Positions 34,069 through 46,925 of a stretch of 64,000 bases of DNA are shown here, piece after piece. A program made the translations under genes and the position numbers. This DNA is from Haliclona indistincta (taxonomy: Eukaryota > Porifera > Demospongiae > Haplosclerida > Chalinidae). The notes below the pieces were generated by a model. The model worked only from the letters and a program-made list of their open reading frames with translations. It was not told where the DNA came from and made no database searches. Where the stretch lies: assembly GCA_964017065.1 (NCBI GenBank), contig OZ024786.1, positions 11,226,578 to 11,290,577 of the forward strand, written 5' to 3'. Each line of letters starts with the position of its first letter. The stretch's first letter is position 1.

Positions 34069-34531
34069 GGGAACAGTACATTCCCCAAAAGTACCCTGTA
34101 TATGTGCTTTGAACACATGCATGGCTTCTTGCAACACAAAAGCCAATCCACAGTCAAGACTACTGAAGCACCAGTTGAGACCGCGCACGGTCAAGACTAC
34201 TGGGTGTCTTCAGTTGAGACTAGAATCAGTGCAGCAATAGCAACAGTCAAGACTACTGGAGCACCAGTTGAGACCGGGCACGGCCAAGACTACTGGGCGT
34301 CTTCAGTTGAGACTAGAGCAATAGCAACAGTCAAGACTACTGGAGCACCAGTTGAGACCGGGCCTGGCCAAGACTACTGGGTGTCTTCAGTTGAGACTAG
34401 AATCACGGAGTTGTATCCACGATACACTCCTGCCACTTGGGGGAGTGGCCCGGGTGAGACTACCAACCAACTCCTTTTTCCCCGAGAGGGTTTAAGGAGC
34501 CAAACGAGAAGGCACCGCACAGCATTAAATG
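34069..34531. repeat. 463-bp duplicated unit, copy 1
   Basis: Matches 34993-35455 with no difference found by eye. Each unit holds three internal sub-repeats of CAAGACTACTGGAGCACCAG plus a linker. The flanks differ at both ends. Copy 1 is followed directly by the second 129-bp repeat. Confidence 0.93.
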
Positions 34532-34653
34532 GTCGTTTAAATGTAATAAGATTTAAAGGGGGTTAATGATGGGCGGACCACGCCTAGAGCATTAGTCACG
34601 TGATCATCCACAGCTACCGCGTGGTGCAAGACCAGCTGCTGTTTGTCTCATCC
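34525..34653. repeat. 129-bp direct repeat, copy 2
   Basis: See 29163-29291. Its first seven bases (TTAAATG) overlap the end of the 463-bp unit, suggesting a junction at microhomology. Confidence 0.92.
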
Positions 34654-34992
34654 CCACCCCCCCTACCCACAACTTAGCAACTCTAGCCATCTTTTGGTGG
34701 ATAGAGTGGTGTTTGACAGTAACAATGTAATGGTGACTGACTAGTACGGTTTAGAGAGAGTTGATAAGGATAGTTAGTTTGTTTTTGTTTTTGTTTGTTT
34801 CTTTGTTTGTTTGTTTGCTTGTTTGTTAGTTAGTTAAATAGTTAGTTAGATAGTTGCATTGCTAATGTCTTAGATTTGAAGCGTTGTGATTATGTTGTAT
34901 GTTGTATTATCTCCGCTCTCTGAGCGTGACACTCGCCCGGTATGTCCAGGGTCGGACCCACTCCCCCAGCTCTTTGTGTATAGATTGTAGAC

Positions 34993-35455
34993 GGGAACAG
35001 TACATTCCCCAAAAGTACCCTGTATATGTGCTTTGAACACATGCATGGCTTCTTGCAACACAAAAGCCAATCCACAGTCAAGACTACTGAAGCACCAGTT
35101 GAGACCGCGCACGGTCAAGACTACTGGGTGTCTTCAGTTGAGACTAGAATCAGTGCAGCAATAGCAACAGTCAAGACTACTGGAGCACCAGTTGAGACCG
35201 GGCACGGCCAAGACTACTGGGCGTCTTCAGTTGAGACTAGAGCAATAGCAACAGTCAAGACTACTGGAGCACCAGTTGAGACCGGGCCTGGCCAAGACTA
35301 CTGGGTGTCTTCAGTTGAGACTAGAATCACGGAGTTGTATCCACGATACACTCCTGCCACTTGGGGGAGTGGCCCGGGTGAGACTACCAACCAACTCCTT
35401 TTTCCCCGAGAGGGTTTAAGGAGCCAAACGAGAAGGCACCGCACAGCATTAAATG
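34993..35455. repeat. 463-bp duplicated unit, copy 2
   Basis: Direct-orientation twin of 34069-34531, 461 bp downstream of it. After the unit the sequence continues TTAGTAATACTG instead of the 129-bp repeat. Confidence 0.93.
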
Positions 35456-35964
35456 TTAGTAATACTGTTCAGTGGTTTTATTACTACTTGGAAGGATAAA
35501 GCGTAGAGCGTAGACCAAAGCATGGAGCGTTAAATTCATTAAGTGTTTGATCCTCCATTGTGGGAATAAATACCAGTGATTTGACACTCATTAGTGACTG
35601 CAAGATGATGCTCTACATTCCTTGCAAGGAGTGATAAAACCACTGTAACTAGGCTAGAGACCAACTTCTGATTGCAGTAGCAACATTCATTGTTCAGCTG
35701 ATCAAGCTGAACAATGTAAAATGTATTTGCAGTCACAAAATTAATAGTTGCATACAATAATATAGTATAAAAGTATAGGCTGCATAGCAGTTTGTATAGA
35801 GTCGGCACTCTCCGTTTCTTACCTACTATTGTGTACAGGCCCACATTTTTCATTGCTGGTGTTTTTTTGTCTCTGTTACTCAGTACATAGCAGACTCTGG
35901 CAAGCTGTTGTAGAGTAGACCCATGGCATTGACTGATATTGACTGTGTGTAGTGTGCTGGTCAG

Positions 35965-38500
35965 GTTCATATAGCTGCATAATTCATTATACATTATGAC
36001 TGCTCTTGTTTTGCATTTTCCACAGTGCAAAATCTACAGGGATCGTAGAAGTAGTTCTTCCTACTTCATTTGCTGGCTTCAATGGTAGTACTATACTGAT
36101 TGACACTCCATTAACTAGGACAATCATTCTCTGATATTCATGCTGTACTCTCTGGTATTCTTTGACTGTACTCATTATGTGTCCAACTCTTTCAACTTTA
36201 AATTAGTCATACAGTAACTGAAGATATGGGAGATAGTTCGATGATTGATGATGATTTGGTGATAAAGGCATATAATTATTTGTTTTACCTAGCCTGCACA
36301 CAAAAATAGTAAGAATTATTACCTGCGTATGCGTATAGTGCTAATTAAGCCTGCTCACCGGTTGTACTCGTACCGTAGTTTGCCAATCCGTTGTCTCAAA
36401 CTCACAACTATAGCATGCACGCTACGCATGCGCATTTGACTGTACGCGTGTTTCGCTGCATGCTTCAGATCAGCTCCGGCTCCCTAGCCCTCTCTCCTCT
36501 CTCCTATTGTTCTGTCAGCCCTGCGTTTCCTGGTGAGTTCTTTGAGCTTTAATGTTGCTGCTGTAGTTTATCTTTCTATTGTACAAATGTTCACACGGTC
36601 TAGTCTAGTTTGTTGCCGGTATATCATTTTGTTACTGTAGGTCCTCCGCCTACCTCCTTCGTGGGAGACCATCGTGTGTATTGTTATGTTTCCAGGGGGT
36701 ACGTAGGGTTGAGCATATTATCCCGGCTATTGGGGGAATAGAGTGTTTCCTAGTCCGGCGCGCGCATTCCTTTGCATCTGTGCAAGGAACATAGAATCGC
36801 AGATGGAATGTTGTGGTTGCTAGCTAGCTAGCTATTCAAGGCTGTCAACTCAGATTATATGCACAAGTAATTTTTAGGTTATGTGCACATGACTTCCAAA
36901 TACGTTCCATTGTAAGGTGTGAACAGCACCCATGGATTAATTCTCTTTAAAACTGTATTGCTTAGAGCTTAATAGCACATAGGTAAAGAATGTTTATGTG
37001 GTACTAATTTTCCCTTGTGTTGTTTGAGACGTCAGTTGCGTGACTTGCTGTCATCTATGTATTGCATGTACATGTGCCTAGTTCTTGGTGACTCGTAATA
37101 TCCGTGTATCACATGACTTTTTGTGTCTCTTATCCACAATCGGTCAATTTGACTGCAACAGGATATAGCAGTGACAATGAATTGGTTCCCCAAATTGACT
37201 TTGATCTTTGAAGTCAATTTGGTCATTTAAGTCAACCAGTGTATAAATCTCTTTGGTTAGCTAACAAAGAGATTGTACACTGGTTCCGACTAAGCTTATG
37301 TACATGTACATTGTAGTTGATAACCAGTTCACATAATGTATACCTGATGTGTTGTAGCCATTCATAGCAGCTGGGTTTTGGTTCTAGTGTTAGACAGCGA
37401 CTTGGTTAGTGTGGTACAAATGTTCACACTGTCTAGTTTGTTTCTACTGTAGCTCCTCCATGTCCTAGCTCCCGCCTCCTTCATGTGTATTATAATATGT
37501 TTCCAGTGGTACGTAGGGTTGAGCACATTATTCGGGAATAGTAGGCTATTGAATATTATCAAGGATTTTAGGTGTTTACTAGTCAGGCAGGTCCACCCCT
37601 TTGCATATGTGCATGCAAGGGTCAGGGGAACGTAGAATCCTGAGTTGTGCAGATGGAATGTTGTGGTTGCTAGCTAAATATTCAAAGCCGTAGCAGACGG
37701 TCCGGTATAGGTCAGACCAACTCAGAGGAGGTTGGAAGCATTAGTATGCACAAGTAACTGTAAGGTCAATTCTAGTGTTTCAGCATTCACCGCAAAGGTA
37801 ATCTTGGACTCTCTAGTCGGTCTCTAGGCAATTAAGAGTTAGCGCATCAACTGAGTTGTTTATGGTGATACCTTCCTGTGTGAGGAACTAATGGCTTCAT
37901 TAGCACTAGTCACCTGTGTATAGTTTCTTGTTTCTTAGGTCTAAGCTAATGTTGTTTGTACTTTTAGTTCCGTTTTCTCTCCTTGTCATAGACTGTGTAC
38001 CATACTGTACTTTTGCTATAATTCATATTGTCTCAGCAGTTGCATGTGGACATAGTAGTCTACCGAAGCATCCACACCATTGGTGTCTGTGTCCTTGCAC
38101 CATTGGGTTCCTGTGTAGTAGCTGATGAAAATAACACTTGAACATTATTATTGAGTTTTACTGTACTGTCATGTTTAATTGTGTATCACTGTTGTGTTCT
38201 ATTCATCCTTTTATGTATTCGTGTTTTCATGCATTTTATGTATCACCTTTACTCAGCTCTTTCTATCACATGTTCATAGATCAGTCTTTCTAGAACTTCT
38301 CTCCATGTGTATAAATACCACTGTGTTCAGTTATTTGGTTCTATCTTGTGTTGGAAGCTCCAATGTACAAACTATTTTCCTATCACTAGCTGTGTCCTTG
38401 CTGTTCTAATTATTGTTTTTGCTCTTGTTGGCTAAACTTGTCCATTTTCTCTTTCAGACTACTCTCTTGGCACAGACTGACTCTCTTGTTGTGCTCTCAT
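35965..38500. repeat. segmental duplication, copy 2
   Basis: Colinear counterpart of 17880-20800 without the transposon insertion, and with many small indels. Contains CACGCTACGCATGCGCATTT (36417-36436), a motif also found near 19015 and, altered, near 43014. Confidence 0.8.
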
Positions 38501-39803
38501 CCTGTCCCGTGCTGTTCATCATCTAGTCTCCTCATCTGGCTTCCACTATCTTATCTCATCATCCCTGCCCTCCTTAATTTGTTGCGTGAGTACCACTATT
38601 AATTTTATATATGTAAACTTGCTGTGTTGTGTTGAAGATTGTGATGGGCTGTTAATTTTACAAAATACCTGATCCCATTGTATATCGACTGAGAGCAATC
38701 TGTGCTAAAAAAATGTGTTTCTCTGGTAACTAGCCTGTTCATAGACTAGTAAATGTATGCCTTAGCACCTGCACTATGTTTGCTTGTGTCTTCTACTGCT
38801 CTCACAGTGACTCATGTTGTGTGGGAGGTAATATATTTGTATATTGAGCCTATGATCCTGTAAGCCTATTTGCTTCAGTAACCTGAATCAGTAATAGCAA
38901 ACATGCTCTGTTAGTGTGTTGATACGTACATGTGTAGCATAATATAAACCTCAGGTAGATTTCATATTGTCACATCGTTTCACACATGATTTTCCCAATA
39001 TGTTCCATCGTATAAAGGTGTAGCTTAATGGCACTAGCATACAGCACCCATGGATTCTTTTTAAAACTGCATGCTTAGAGCTCATTAGCATATAATTTAC
39101 TGTAGGTCACGGTCCTCCGCCCACCTCCTTCGTGGGTGTATTCTTATGTTTTTAGGGTATTATGTGCATATGACTTCCCAATGCGTTCCATCGTAAGTCA
39201 TGGCTCAATGGCGCTAGCATACAGCACTGGATCTCGTCCATGGATTCTGAGAGCTTAATAGTTGTCCCTCATGTTGTTTGAGATGTCAGACTTGCTGTCG
39301 TCTATGTATTGCTACTGCATGTACATGTGGTTAGTTCTCCGGCTATTGGGAGAATAGAGTGTTTCCTAGTAAGGCGGGCCCACCCCTTCGCATCTGTGCA
39401 AGGAACGTATAGAATCTTGAGTTGTGCAGATGGAATGTTGTGGTTGCTAGCTATTCGGTTTGAAGGTTGTTATTATGCGCACATGACTTCCCAATGCATT
39501 CCATCGTAAAGTGTGCCTCGATGGCGCTAGAATACAGCACTAGAACTCATTCATGGATTCTCTTAGTCAGGCTGCGTTCACGGAATAGTCTGGGGACATC
39601 AGAATACTGTATCTGCATGCACCTCTGCTACTAAATCTGTGTATCACTTCACTGTTGCTTTTGTATCTCTTGTTTGGAATCGGTCAATTTGATCATACGG
39701 CATTCGATACTCTCTACATTATTATACTCTTGCACACATGCTATTTTCATCGCTCAAAAGAATCAAAAGAAAAGCTTAATCCTCTTGTTGTCTTGGTTCT
39801 CAG

Positions 39804-40848
39804 GTGTTGCAAATGGAGTTTCTCTTTGAAAGTATTAGACTTAGATATTACACAGTCCGGCTATTTAATCCTTCTTCAAAATTTACAAGTGTTTCACCAC
39901 TTCTTGATAAACCCGTTGTACAAAATTGTGAATGGCAGTGAGAAAGAAATGGGGTGGTATTTTCCACGGATTTTCGATGTATCGACAGTGGACAAGTTTA
40001 TCGGTACCGTTACCGATATTTGCCGATCAACAACAATGCAACGTCAACAAAATGAAGCAGATGTGGTTATGCAGTTAATAAAGAAGTTGATGTTCCCACT
40101 TTTTGGAAAGGCAACGATGGAAAAAAATAAAAGATACGTACGATCAGATCATGCCTGATTTTAGGATCGGATGTGTCTGTGTGCTGTCTGGTGATGTAGA
40201 GGAAGTCGACCCATCTGTCTTTGAACCTGAATCATCAACTACCTCTTCATCTTACATTTCTCACTCACCACTATCTTCGCCATCGCCATCGGCTTCATCG
40301 GTGACAAATTTTGTAGCAAAACAACGAATTGAAAATGTCGATCGGGATCAATTAACTGCAGCATGTGCTGTTAGTTCATTTATAAACCAGAAAGTCAATA
40401 AAAAATCAGTGACGCCAGCCATTCTAATTAATGGTGAAATTTTTTTATCTCCGTTTATGACTGCATTCAAGACATACTTCTATTATCAGACCCAATTAAG
40501 TATGTCTCATATGATGAAGACGAAGGAACCCTTGATCGCTTCGGATTAGCAGCCTTGGCAATTGTCGTTCACTATGAAACTACTCTATTACCTATACCAT
40601 GTACAAATTTTTTGTACAAATCAGGTATAGTCGATAAACTTCAAACATTTGGATGTCTTCAATACTTTTAAAGTCTCGATGACATGAGTGTCGACGTTAG
40701 TAGTCTTAAAATGTGTAACTCTACTATGATAGCTCTCGAGAACAACTTTCTAACACCCGATGATCTAGTTCCAAAAGGAGAAGAGGAGGAAAGGAAGAGA
40801 ACACATGATAATGTGCAAGAATCGCAGACCAAAAAGATTAAAAAATAG
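39804..40848 (+). pseudogene. decayed unrecognised gene
   Basis: After an acceptor (GGTTCTCAG, ending 39803) coding-like sequence runs about 1 kb but changes frame at A7 near 40120 (from ...FPLFGKATMEK to DTYDQIMPDFRIG) and again at T7 near 40442 (to DCIQDILLLSDPIKYVSYDE). It also has an in-frame TAA at about 40669. The last segment ends LVPKGEEEERKRT...KKIKK with TAG at 40848, a lysine-rich tail like a nuclear localisation signal. The middle has a long serine/proline linker. No family is recognised. It lies 3' of the second segmental duplicate, as the REase-kinase gene lies 3' of the first, so a relationship is possible but unproven. Frame breaks at homopolymers could be sequencing errors; the TAA argues for decay. 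Confidence 0.5.
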
Positions 40849-42574
40849 TTGCACTCTCTGGTTGTTTGTGTCTTTGGTTTAAATTGTGTTATGTTGTAAA
40901 TTGTGTTTTGTAAATTGTGTTAATATATGTTGTACATGTAAAATGGTGTGTTATACTATTATCAAATTCAATTGCTCCAATGGTATGGGAGATATAGTAA
41001 GTAGCATGATTAGGTCACTAACAATAGACCATTCCCACTTAGACTAGCGTACAGATGAGGTCAAGCAAAGGCTAACATCATACGCATGCAAGCAACAAAT
41101 GCATCTCTCATAATTATTGTGGATATTTCTAGCAACTTTTGGTGATACCCTCTCAGTGCTCCTCACGGTGCTACTCTCAGTCATATCTCATGGATATCTT
41201 GGTTATCTTAATGATATCCCACTGATATCTTAGTTATCTTCATATCTCATGGATATCTTAGTTGTCTTCTATCTTAGCTAGCATACAGCACTGGAACTCG
41301 TCCATGGATTCTCTTTGTTACTTACAGCTTAATAGTTGTCCCTCGTGTTGTTTGAGATGTCAGACTTGCTGTTGTCTATGTATTACCACTGCATGTACGT
41401 GTTCTCGGTGACTCGTAAGATCCGTGTATCACACGCGTTACTGTTGATTTTTTTATCTCTTGTTTGGGTTGTTGGTCAATTTGACTGCAACTACAATGTA
41501 GCTTTAGTAGTGAAAAATGAGTTGATTCCCCAAATTGGTGTTGCATGATATACTTTGAATAATAAAATTAGTTTGATTAGTTTGAACAGCTTGTGTGCTG
41601 AAGGGAACTGGTCCCAACTGACTTACCATTGTTGACTTGAATCTGCTGTTGCCCGATTCTTGTGTTTTAGATAGGGGACACCAACTTGGTTAGTAAGTAT
41701 GTAGACTAACGCACTTGGTTAGCTTAGTTGCACCAAGCTCGTGCATTTCCCACTACTGATTTTGTTTGGGTTTTGTTGACCAAACCTACATCTGTTTACT
41801 GTTTTTCTCTTCTACAGTTGTCTTAGACCCTCTTGGCTCCAGCCCTCGTCGTACTCGTGAGTTTTATGTATTGCCACTGCATGTACATGTACCTAGTCCT
41901 CGGTGACTCACATGACATTTGTATCTCTTGTTTAGAATCTGTCAATTTGACTGCAACAGGATATAGCTAGCTTTAGTAGTGATAATGAGTTGATTCGCCA
42001 AATTGATATAGGTTTTGATATAATTGGGGCGAGCCCATACTACTCGAAAACTTCCCCCGCGACTATCTATCTATGTATGCGTATGTATGCGTTTTCCAGG
42101 CTTTGCCGTACATAATACCTGATCCCACTGTGACTTGTGTCGGTGATTCAATTGCATTCACCTGGTATTAGGCTGGGCTAGTGTTAAAGATTGTGATTGT
42201 GTTTGCTTATTGGGTGTTTGCCTATTGTACAAAATGCCTGGTCTCACAGTGTTGGTGGTTGTAATAAATACATGATTGTAGTTGTGTATTTGTCACTCCT
42301 GTGGGTTTTGCATCAGCAACCTAACAGAATCCATAACAGCAAACATGCTCATGCACAAACGCTTTCATTATTGCAGTATGACTTGGCTCTTCCATTCCAT
42401 GTTTTATTACATTCCAACATACATGAAAAGAACCATTTTATGCCTTGTCTAAAAGTATTGTATATCTTGCTCTGTGAGTTGCTCACAGTGTAGTTGTGAT
42501 CGCAATCTGTGGTGAACAGTATGGTCCACTAATATTCATTGTCGTGCTTTGCGAACTCTGTTCTTGTAGGTCAA
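40849..42574. other. intergenic, repetitive fragments only
   Basis: Contains a run of ATATCT(T/C)A-type repeats at 41178-41270 and sentences shared with the segmental duplications (for example GTCCATGGATTCTCTTTGTTA). No supported gene. Confidence 0.4.
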
Positions 42575-43521
42575 ATGTCGAGTGAGGAGAAAGAAGTTGA
42601 AAAGAATAAAGGTAAACCCTAACCATAAACAAATGTGACGAGTGACAGCATAAGGAGCGGAGGTTTAGTGGCTTATTTTTTGCCATTACAATTACATGGC
42701 AACGACATGACAGTAAACAATGCTATCCAAGTTTCAGGCTTAAACACATCCAGACAATTTTAATTGCTGATTGGTTAAATTCAATGACTTAATAGTGTTG
42801 ATAAACATCCCTTTCTTTTTTAGAAGAGGAAGAGGCTGACCCAGGTATGATTTTTATAGTGACAGATGATGCATCGATCCATCTGGCATGTGGTCTACCC
42901 CACTCTCCTGTTCCCCAAGGTATTTTGTTTACATGGACCAAGGGCATACAGAGTGAAGAGAGTTAGTATGTAATGCTAAAGTAGTTTGCAAATCTCAAGC
43001 TCACAACCCATAGCACGCTACGCATACACATTTGACTGTACAAAGCCATAAATTTACATTTCATCAATGCACATGTGTCTTGATTGAAAAGTTGACAGTA
43101 TCATTGCCAATTGGCAGTGATAATACATCCAATATGCATTATGAATTTTTAATTTTTTTACAGGAAACACTATTGCAGAAAGTGTCCGGGGATTTAAACT
43201 GTGGCTTTTTGGGATAATAGGCAGTCACGGCGGTAGTGCTGGAAGGTTTATTCCACGAACAACTTACAATATTGGGAATATATTTATATACCATGAACTC
43301 GATCTAGTAAGCTGTGTTTTTGTTGGAAAATAAATTTTTTTTTTATAGAGCGTCTCTCAAAAAATTTTCGAGGAGCTATCACTACTAACCGAATGGGGGC
43401 AAGATATCGCGGCCTCCCCGGTAGTCAGCTTGGGCACAGTCCTGCTGGCTACCGGGACAGGAAGGGGCAGTATGCTCATTACAGCTCCCTTAATGGGCCC
43501 GTTCCGATAACTCTATTCTAA
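42575..43521 (+). CDS. tentative five-exon small gene, unknown function
   Basis: Exons that keep phase are 42575-42611 (MSSEEKEVEKNK), 42824-42844 (acidic), 42860-42919 (VTDDASIHLACGLPHSPVPQ), 43164-43306 (GNTIAESVRGFKLWLFGIIG and on to ELDL) and 43351-43521, ending ...LNGPVPITLF with TAA. All junctions are GT-AG with short introns and good pyrimidine tracts. The last acceptor could be 2 bases earlier, giving a different C-terminus (43349). The predicted ~143 residues are acidic at the N-terminus and Arg/Gly/Tyr-rich at the C-terminus. I recognise no domain. The phase consistency is the main support. Confidence 0.4.
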
Positions 43522-43867
43522 CTCTTCAAACCAAACCAACTTAGCTAGCATAATAAACTTGAAGTTTGTGTTTTGTTGTAAAATTGTGTTGTAAAGATTA
43601 TTCGTTTGTTGTAAACACTTTTCTTGTTGTTTGAGCTAATCAATGATCCTCCTGCCCAATGGCACTGCTTACTGTCTAGAAATAATCTTCCTACTGATGG
43701 CTGCAGCAAAACTCCACAAACTCGATACTTACCAATACCTATCTTTCGATCCCACTAAACCTACTGTATGAAAATCTTAGTTCATAAAGAATTGGACACA
43801 TAACAATCCCGTAGGAGGAAGTAGTTGATTTACCAGGAGCCTTCCTTATTTCTTGCACTGTAAATAG

Positions 43868-44042
43868 AGAGGTGGATGAGAGCTCTGCCGCACCTACACA
43901 GTCTGTATTACTCAGGAAAAGTGTGATTACAACCGTTGATGAGTCAGTGCTGTGTAGAAAGAGAAAAAGTGGAATTAGCAGAATTGGAGAATTAGAGCAG
44001 ACACCAACAATGAAATTATGCTCCCCTGTATACAATCAGGAG
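43868..44042 (+). CDS. possible isolated exon
   Basis: Bounded by an acceptor (AAATAG|AG) and a donor (CAGGAG|GTAAAT). The frame reads DESSAAPTQSVLLRKSVITT and continues with SVLCRKRKSGISRIGELE: plausible coding composition, no family recognised. It might be an exon of a gene extending the 42.6-kb model, but that model already ends in a stop. Confidence 0.25.
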
Positions 44043-44225
44043 GTAAATTGCTTTTGAGGTCTATTCATTCACGCGCATTTAAATTTCACCAAATGAAAAG
44101 ACTCTGCTGAAATTGACAACAACTAGCAATAGCACATGGCAGCTGACTTTTATATTTGATAATACTATAGCTAATACTGGGCCATATGACCAACAGATGC
44201 AAAAGGGGCAAGACACCACAGCTGG

Positions 44226-44356
44226 CTGGATGGCCTATAAGGGGTTGAAGTTATGTCAGCAGTCCAACCACACAAATGGACAGTCACCTCCTGTAAGCAA
44301 CAAGTAACAATAGTGTCTGTTGCTGCTGACTTCTTGTTCAACCCCTTAGGCCATCA
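44226..44356. repeat. short inverted repeat
   Basis: TGGCCTATAAGGGGTTGAA (left) and TTCAACCCCTTAGGCCA (right) are inverted, extended by GTCAGCAG/CTGCTGAC, around a ~55-bp loop. Probably a foldback fragment. Confidence 0.7.
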
Positions 44357-44704
44357 GGCCTGCTGCCCTTGAGCTATGAGCACGTGTTGCACACATGGTC
44401 ACTTATGTTGTCATAAGTGGACACTTCACTAATTTCATTTTTGGGGTTGGCACCTCTGTAAACAATTTAACAATACATGGTGTAGTAGACCATTATAATT
44501 ATTTGAAATTTTCATACTGGTCTAATTTTCATTTAACACCATACACTCAATAAAATGTGATAGATATTTGCAAGAAGAAAGTGGATGTGTTATACTGACA
44601 GTGTGAGTAAATCAGACTAAAAATTATGACAGGTATACTACATGAAATGTTCAGCATGCAGGCATAAAATAAAGAATAGAATAATGTGTCCTTAGAGAGT
44701 GGAC

Positions 44705-44960
44705 TACTAGCCTGCATGAGAGTGCATCAAGAGATGACAGGTCTGATAGAGAATGGTAACCTGAGAGTGCATCAAGAGATGACAGGTCTGATAGAGAATG
44801 GACTAACCTGAGAGTGCATCAAGAGATGACATGCAGGTCCTATTGAGAGTGGATTAGATAGCCTGAGAGTGCATGGAGAATGAACATGTCTGATAGAGAA
44901 TGGACTAGCCTGAGAGTGCATCAAGACATGACAGGTCTATAGGCCTGTGGCTTTGCAACT
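44705..44960. repeat. ~50-bp degenerate tandem repeat
   Basis: Four to five units of CCTGAGAGTGCATCAAGAGA followed by TGACAGGTCTGATAGAGAATGG. Related fragments appear at about 47107-47176. Confidence 0.85.
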
Positions 44961-46329
44961 CGACCATCAGTGGAGACTGTGTGGCAGCTAGCCTGTGCAT
45001 GAGTACAGTGCCGGCCCATAGTAGTCGTCATCCAGTGTGCATACACATGGCGTAGGGAGATAAAATTTTTCCAAAGTTATGCACTATGTAAAAGGAGTGG
45101 GTGTGCGAAACTTGCAAGAAAAAATTTGCTAATTATAATTATTGCAATTTCCGTTGTTTCTTTAGCACAGTAAGGTAAAGTGTTGTAGTATTGTGGCTTT
45201 GTCAAAAAAAAGTGGCCCACTGTTTGGCTCATTCAGGTTTGTAGAATGACGGTACGCAACGAGCGCCAAGACGAACGAGCCACGACCTCTTCCACTGCAG
45301 TCACTGATACTACTGGGTATACTCTTTCAGCAGGAGGAAGTTGGCGTTGAAGATTAATAGCGAAAATAAAACAATAAATAGCGAAAATCGGGGTTAAATT
45401 GGGTAATTCCGGTCACTTTGAAAAACGACTTTCTATGCTAACGACGAGAGTTTGGCAGCTGTTTTTGCTAGAAATAGATGTGTTCAGTATTCTATAACAT
45501 TCTATTATTCTCAGTAAGCAGTACTTTTGTATAATGATTGCATTTAGCAGATGTTTATGGCACGGATTCTTGGTACAGCTATAGTTTGTCTAAATGCAAA
45601 GTGTTGTAGAGATTTCCAAAATTGTGTGCCGCGCTAGATCAGCTTTGGTCGTCTCCTGCCGCTTTCAAAGCTGTCTGCATGATTTTATTTGTTTTCGCGG
45701 CAGAGAAATTTGTAAAAGCTATTTTGCAATGTCACCGCCCACGTAGAGCTTAAAATGAGCTCCACCTACCATGATACAGGCATCTGCCAGCTCGAAATCG
45801 CTGAAGATAGCAGGATACTACTATGTCTGCATTTTCATGTTCAGTCTTTAGTTTAAGCTTAGTTTGCTAACGAGTTACATCTTCTCTTAAGAATTAAAAT
45901 TCATAAGGCAAAGTTTCTCTTTTTTACTTCAGCTTCGTCAAGCATACAAAGGTTCAGAGTGGCGCCGATTATTCCAACAGGAAGGTAGTCAGTTAGCCTC
46001 AGTCTGGCTGTGGTGGTAGTGAGATGTTGCCGCTACGAAGGCAGCATTTTGGCTGCTGGAGTGAAAGCCCCTTCTTTCCAGGGCGATGGGTTTTCTGCAA
46101 AGTGACCGGAAATAGGCGGTGACCGAAATTAGGCCACTTTACGTTGTGCCGCGAATTTGCAGTCTTGGTCTTCGTTGTTTTCGCTAAGGCGGCTGCGTGG
46201 ACAATCGCCTTGAAAATAATTATGCAAAAAAATAATTACTTTGCCTGTAATAACTAGCTTGTTTAATTAATCATATTCACGAAGATTGGGCGTGTTACAT
46301 AGTAGTGAATATTATTAACTGCGGATTAA
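44961..46329. other. non-coding, possible old inverted-repeat element
   Basis: TTCCGGTCACTTTG (about 45408) and CAAAGTGACCGGAA (about 46098) are inverted about 690 bp apart and may mark a degraded element. No gene seen. Confidence 0.35.
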
Positions 46330-46921
46330 CCCTTTAAAGCCCCAATGACGCAATTTGGCGTCAGACATACTTCAGACAGCATAACTTTATGAAAAAGTGC
46401 TAAAATATCCCAAAATTAAGCCAAATTGAAGAATACAAATAACCGGCCAAAATTGACTGGTTTTCGGCGCACCCCCTGCGCCAAACGTATTGGCTTCGGC
46501 ATTTCTATGGCTTCAGTGCAAATTCCACAACATTTTAGGAAAAACAAAACGGCTGCCAAGAAAATCTGGACATTTTATGGCTTCGGGTGCTCGGAAAACA
46601 CATTTTTGCGCATTCTCTATGAACTGGGCTACATTTTACACTCACCAAAACCACTGCTATTTGTATGTACTTTTCAGTAGCCAGCCCCAAAGTACTAATT
46701 TTGAGCAAAATTTGACGAGGTCGCTGCACTTTATCGACTTCACTTTCGAAGTGGGAGGGGCATGTCGACCGACTTGAGTGTGGGCAATTGCGGCTACTCA
46801 CTGGCGTAAAAGGACGCAAATTTGAGACAAGTAGCACAAAAGACACACGAGATATTCACGATAGAAGTGGTCAGTATTTACGAGGTTAAAATTACAGCAA
46901 GATAATTTGGTAATTAAAGGG
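46330..46921. mobile_element. TTAA-flanked MITE, piggyBac-like, CCCTTTAA ends
   Basis: The 592-bp element has inverted ends CCCTTTAA...TTAAAGGG and is flanked by TTAA at 46326-46329 and 46922-46925. The TTAA target is typical of piggyBac. Overlapping short frames inside are not credible genes. Confidence 0.78.
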
Positions 46922-46925
46922 TTAA

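Noticed and set aside
34069..35455. LTR retrotransposon with 463-bp LTRs
   Set aside because: No TG...CA ends, no target duplication, no primer-binding site and only 461 bp between the units.
33958..35499. Twin frames in the 463-bp units (KTTGAPVETG repeats)
   Set aside because: Identity of the units is at the DNA level and the frames follow internal repeats; coding is not supported.
35539..36030. 163-codon minus-strand frame
   Set aside because: It overlaps the segmental duplication, where the other copy does not keep it; no recognised domain.
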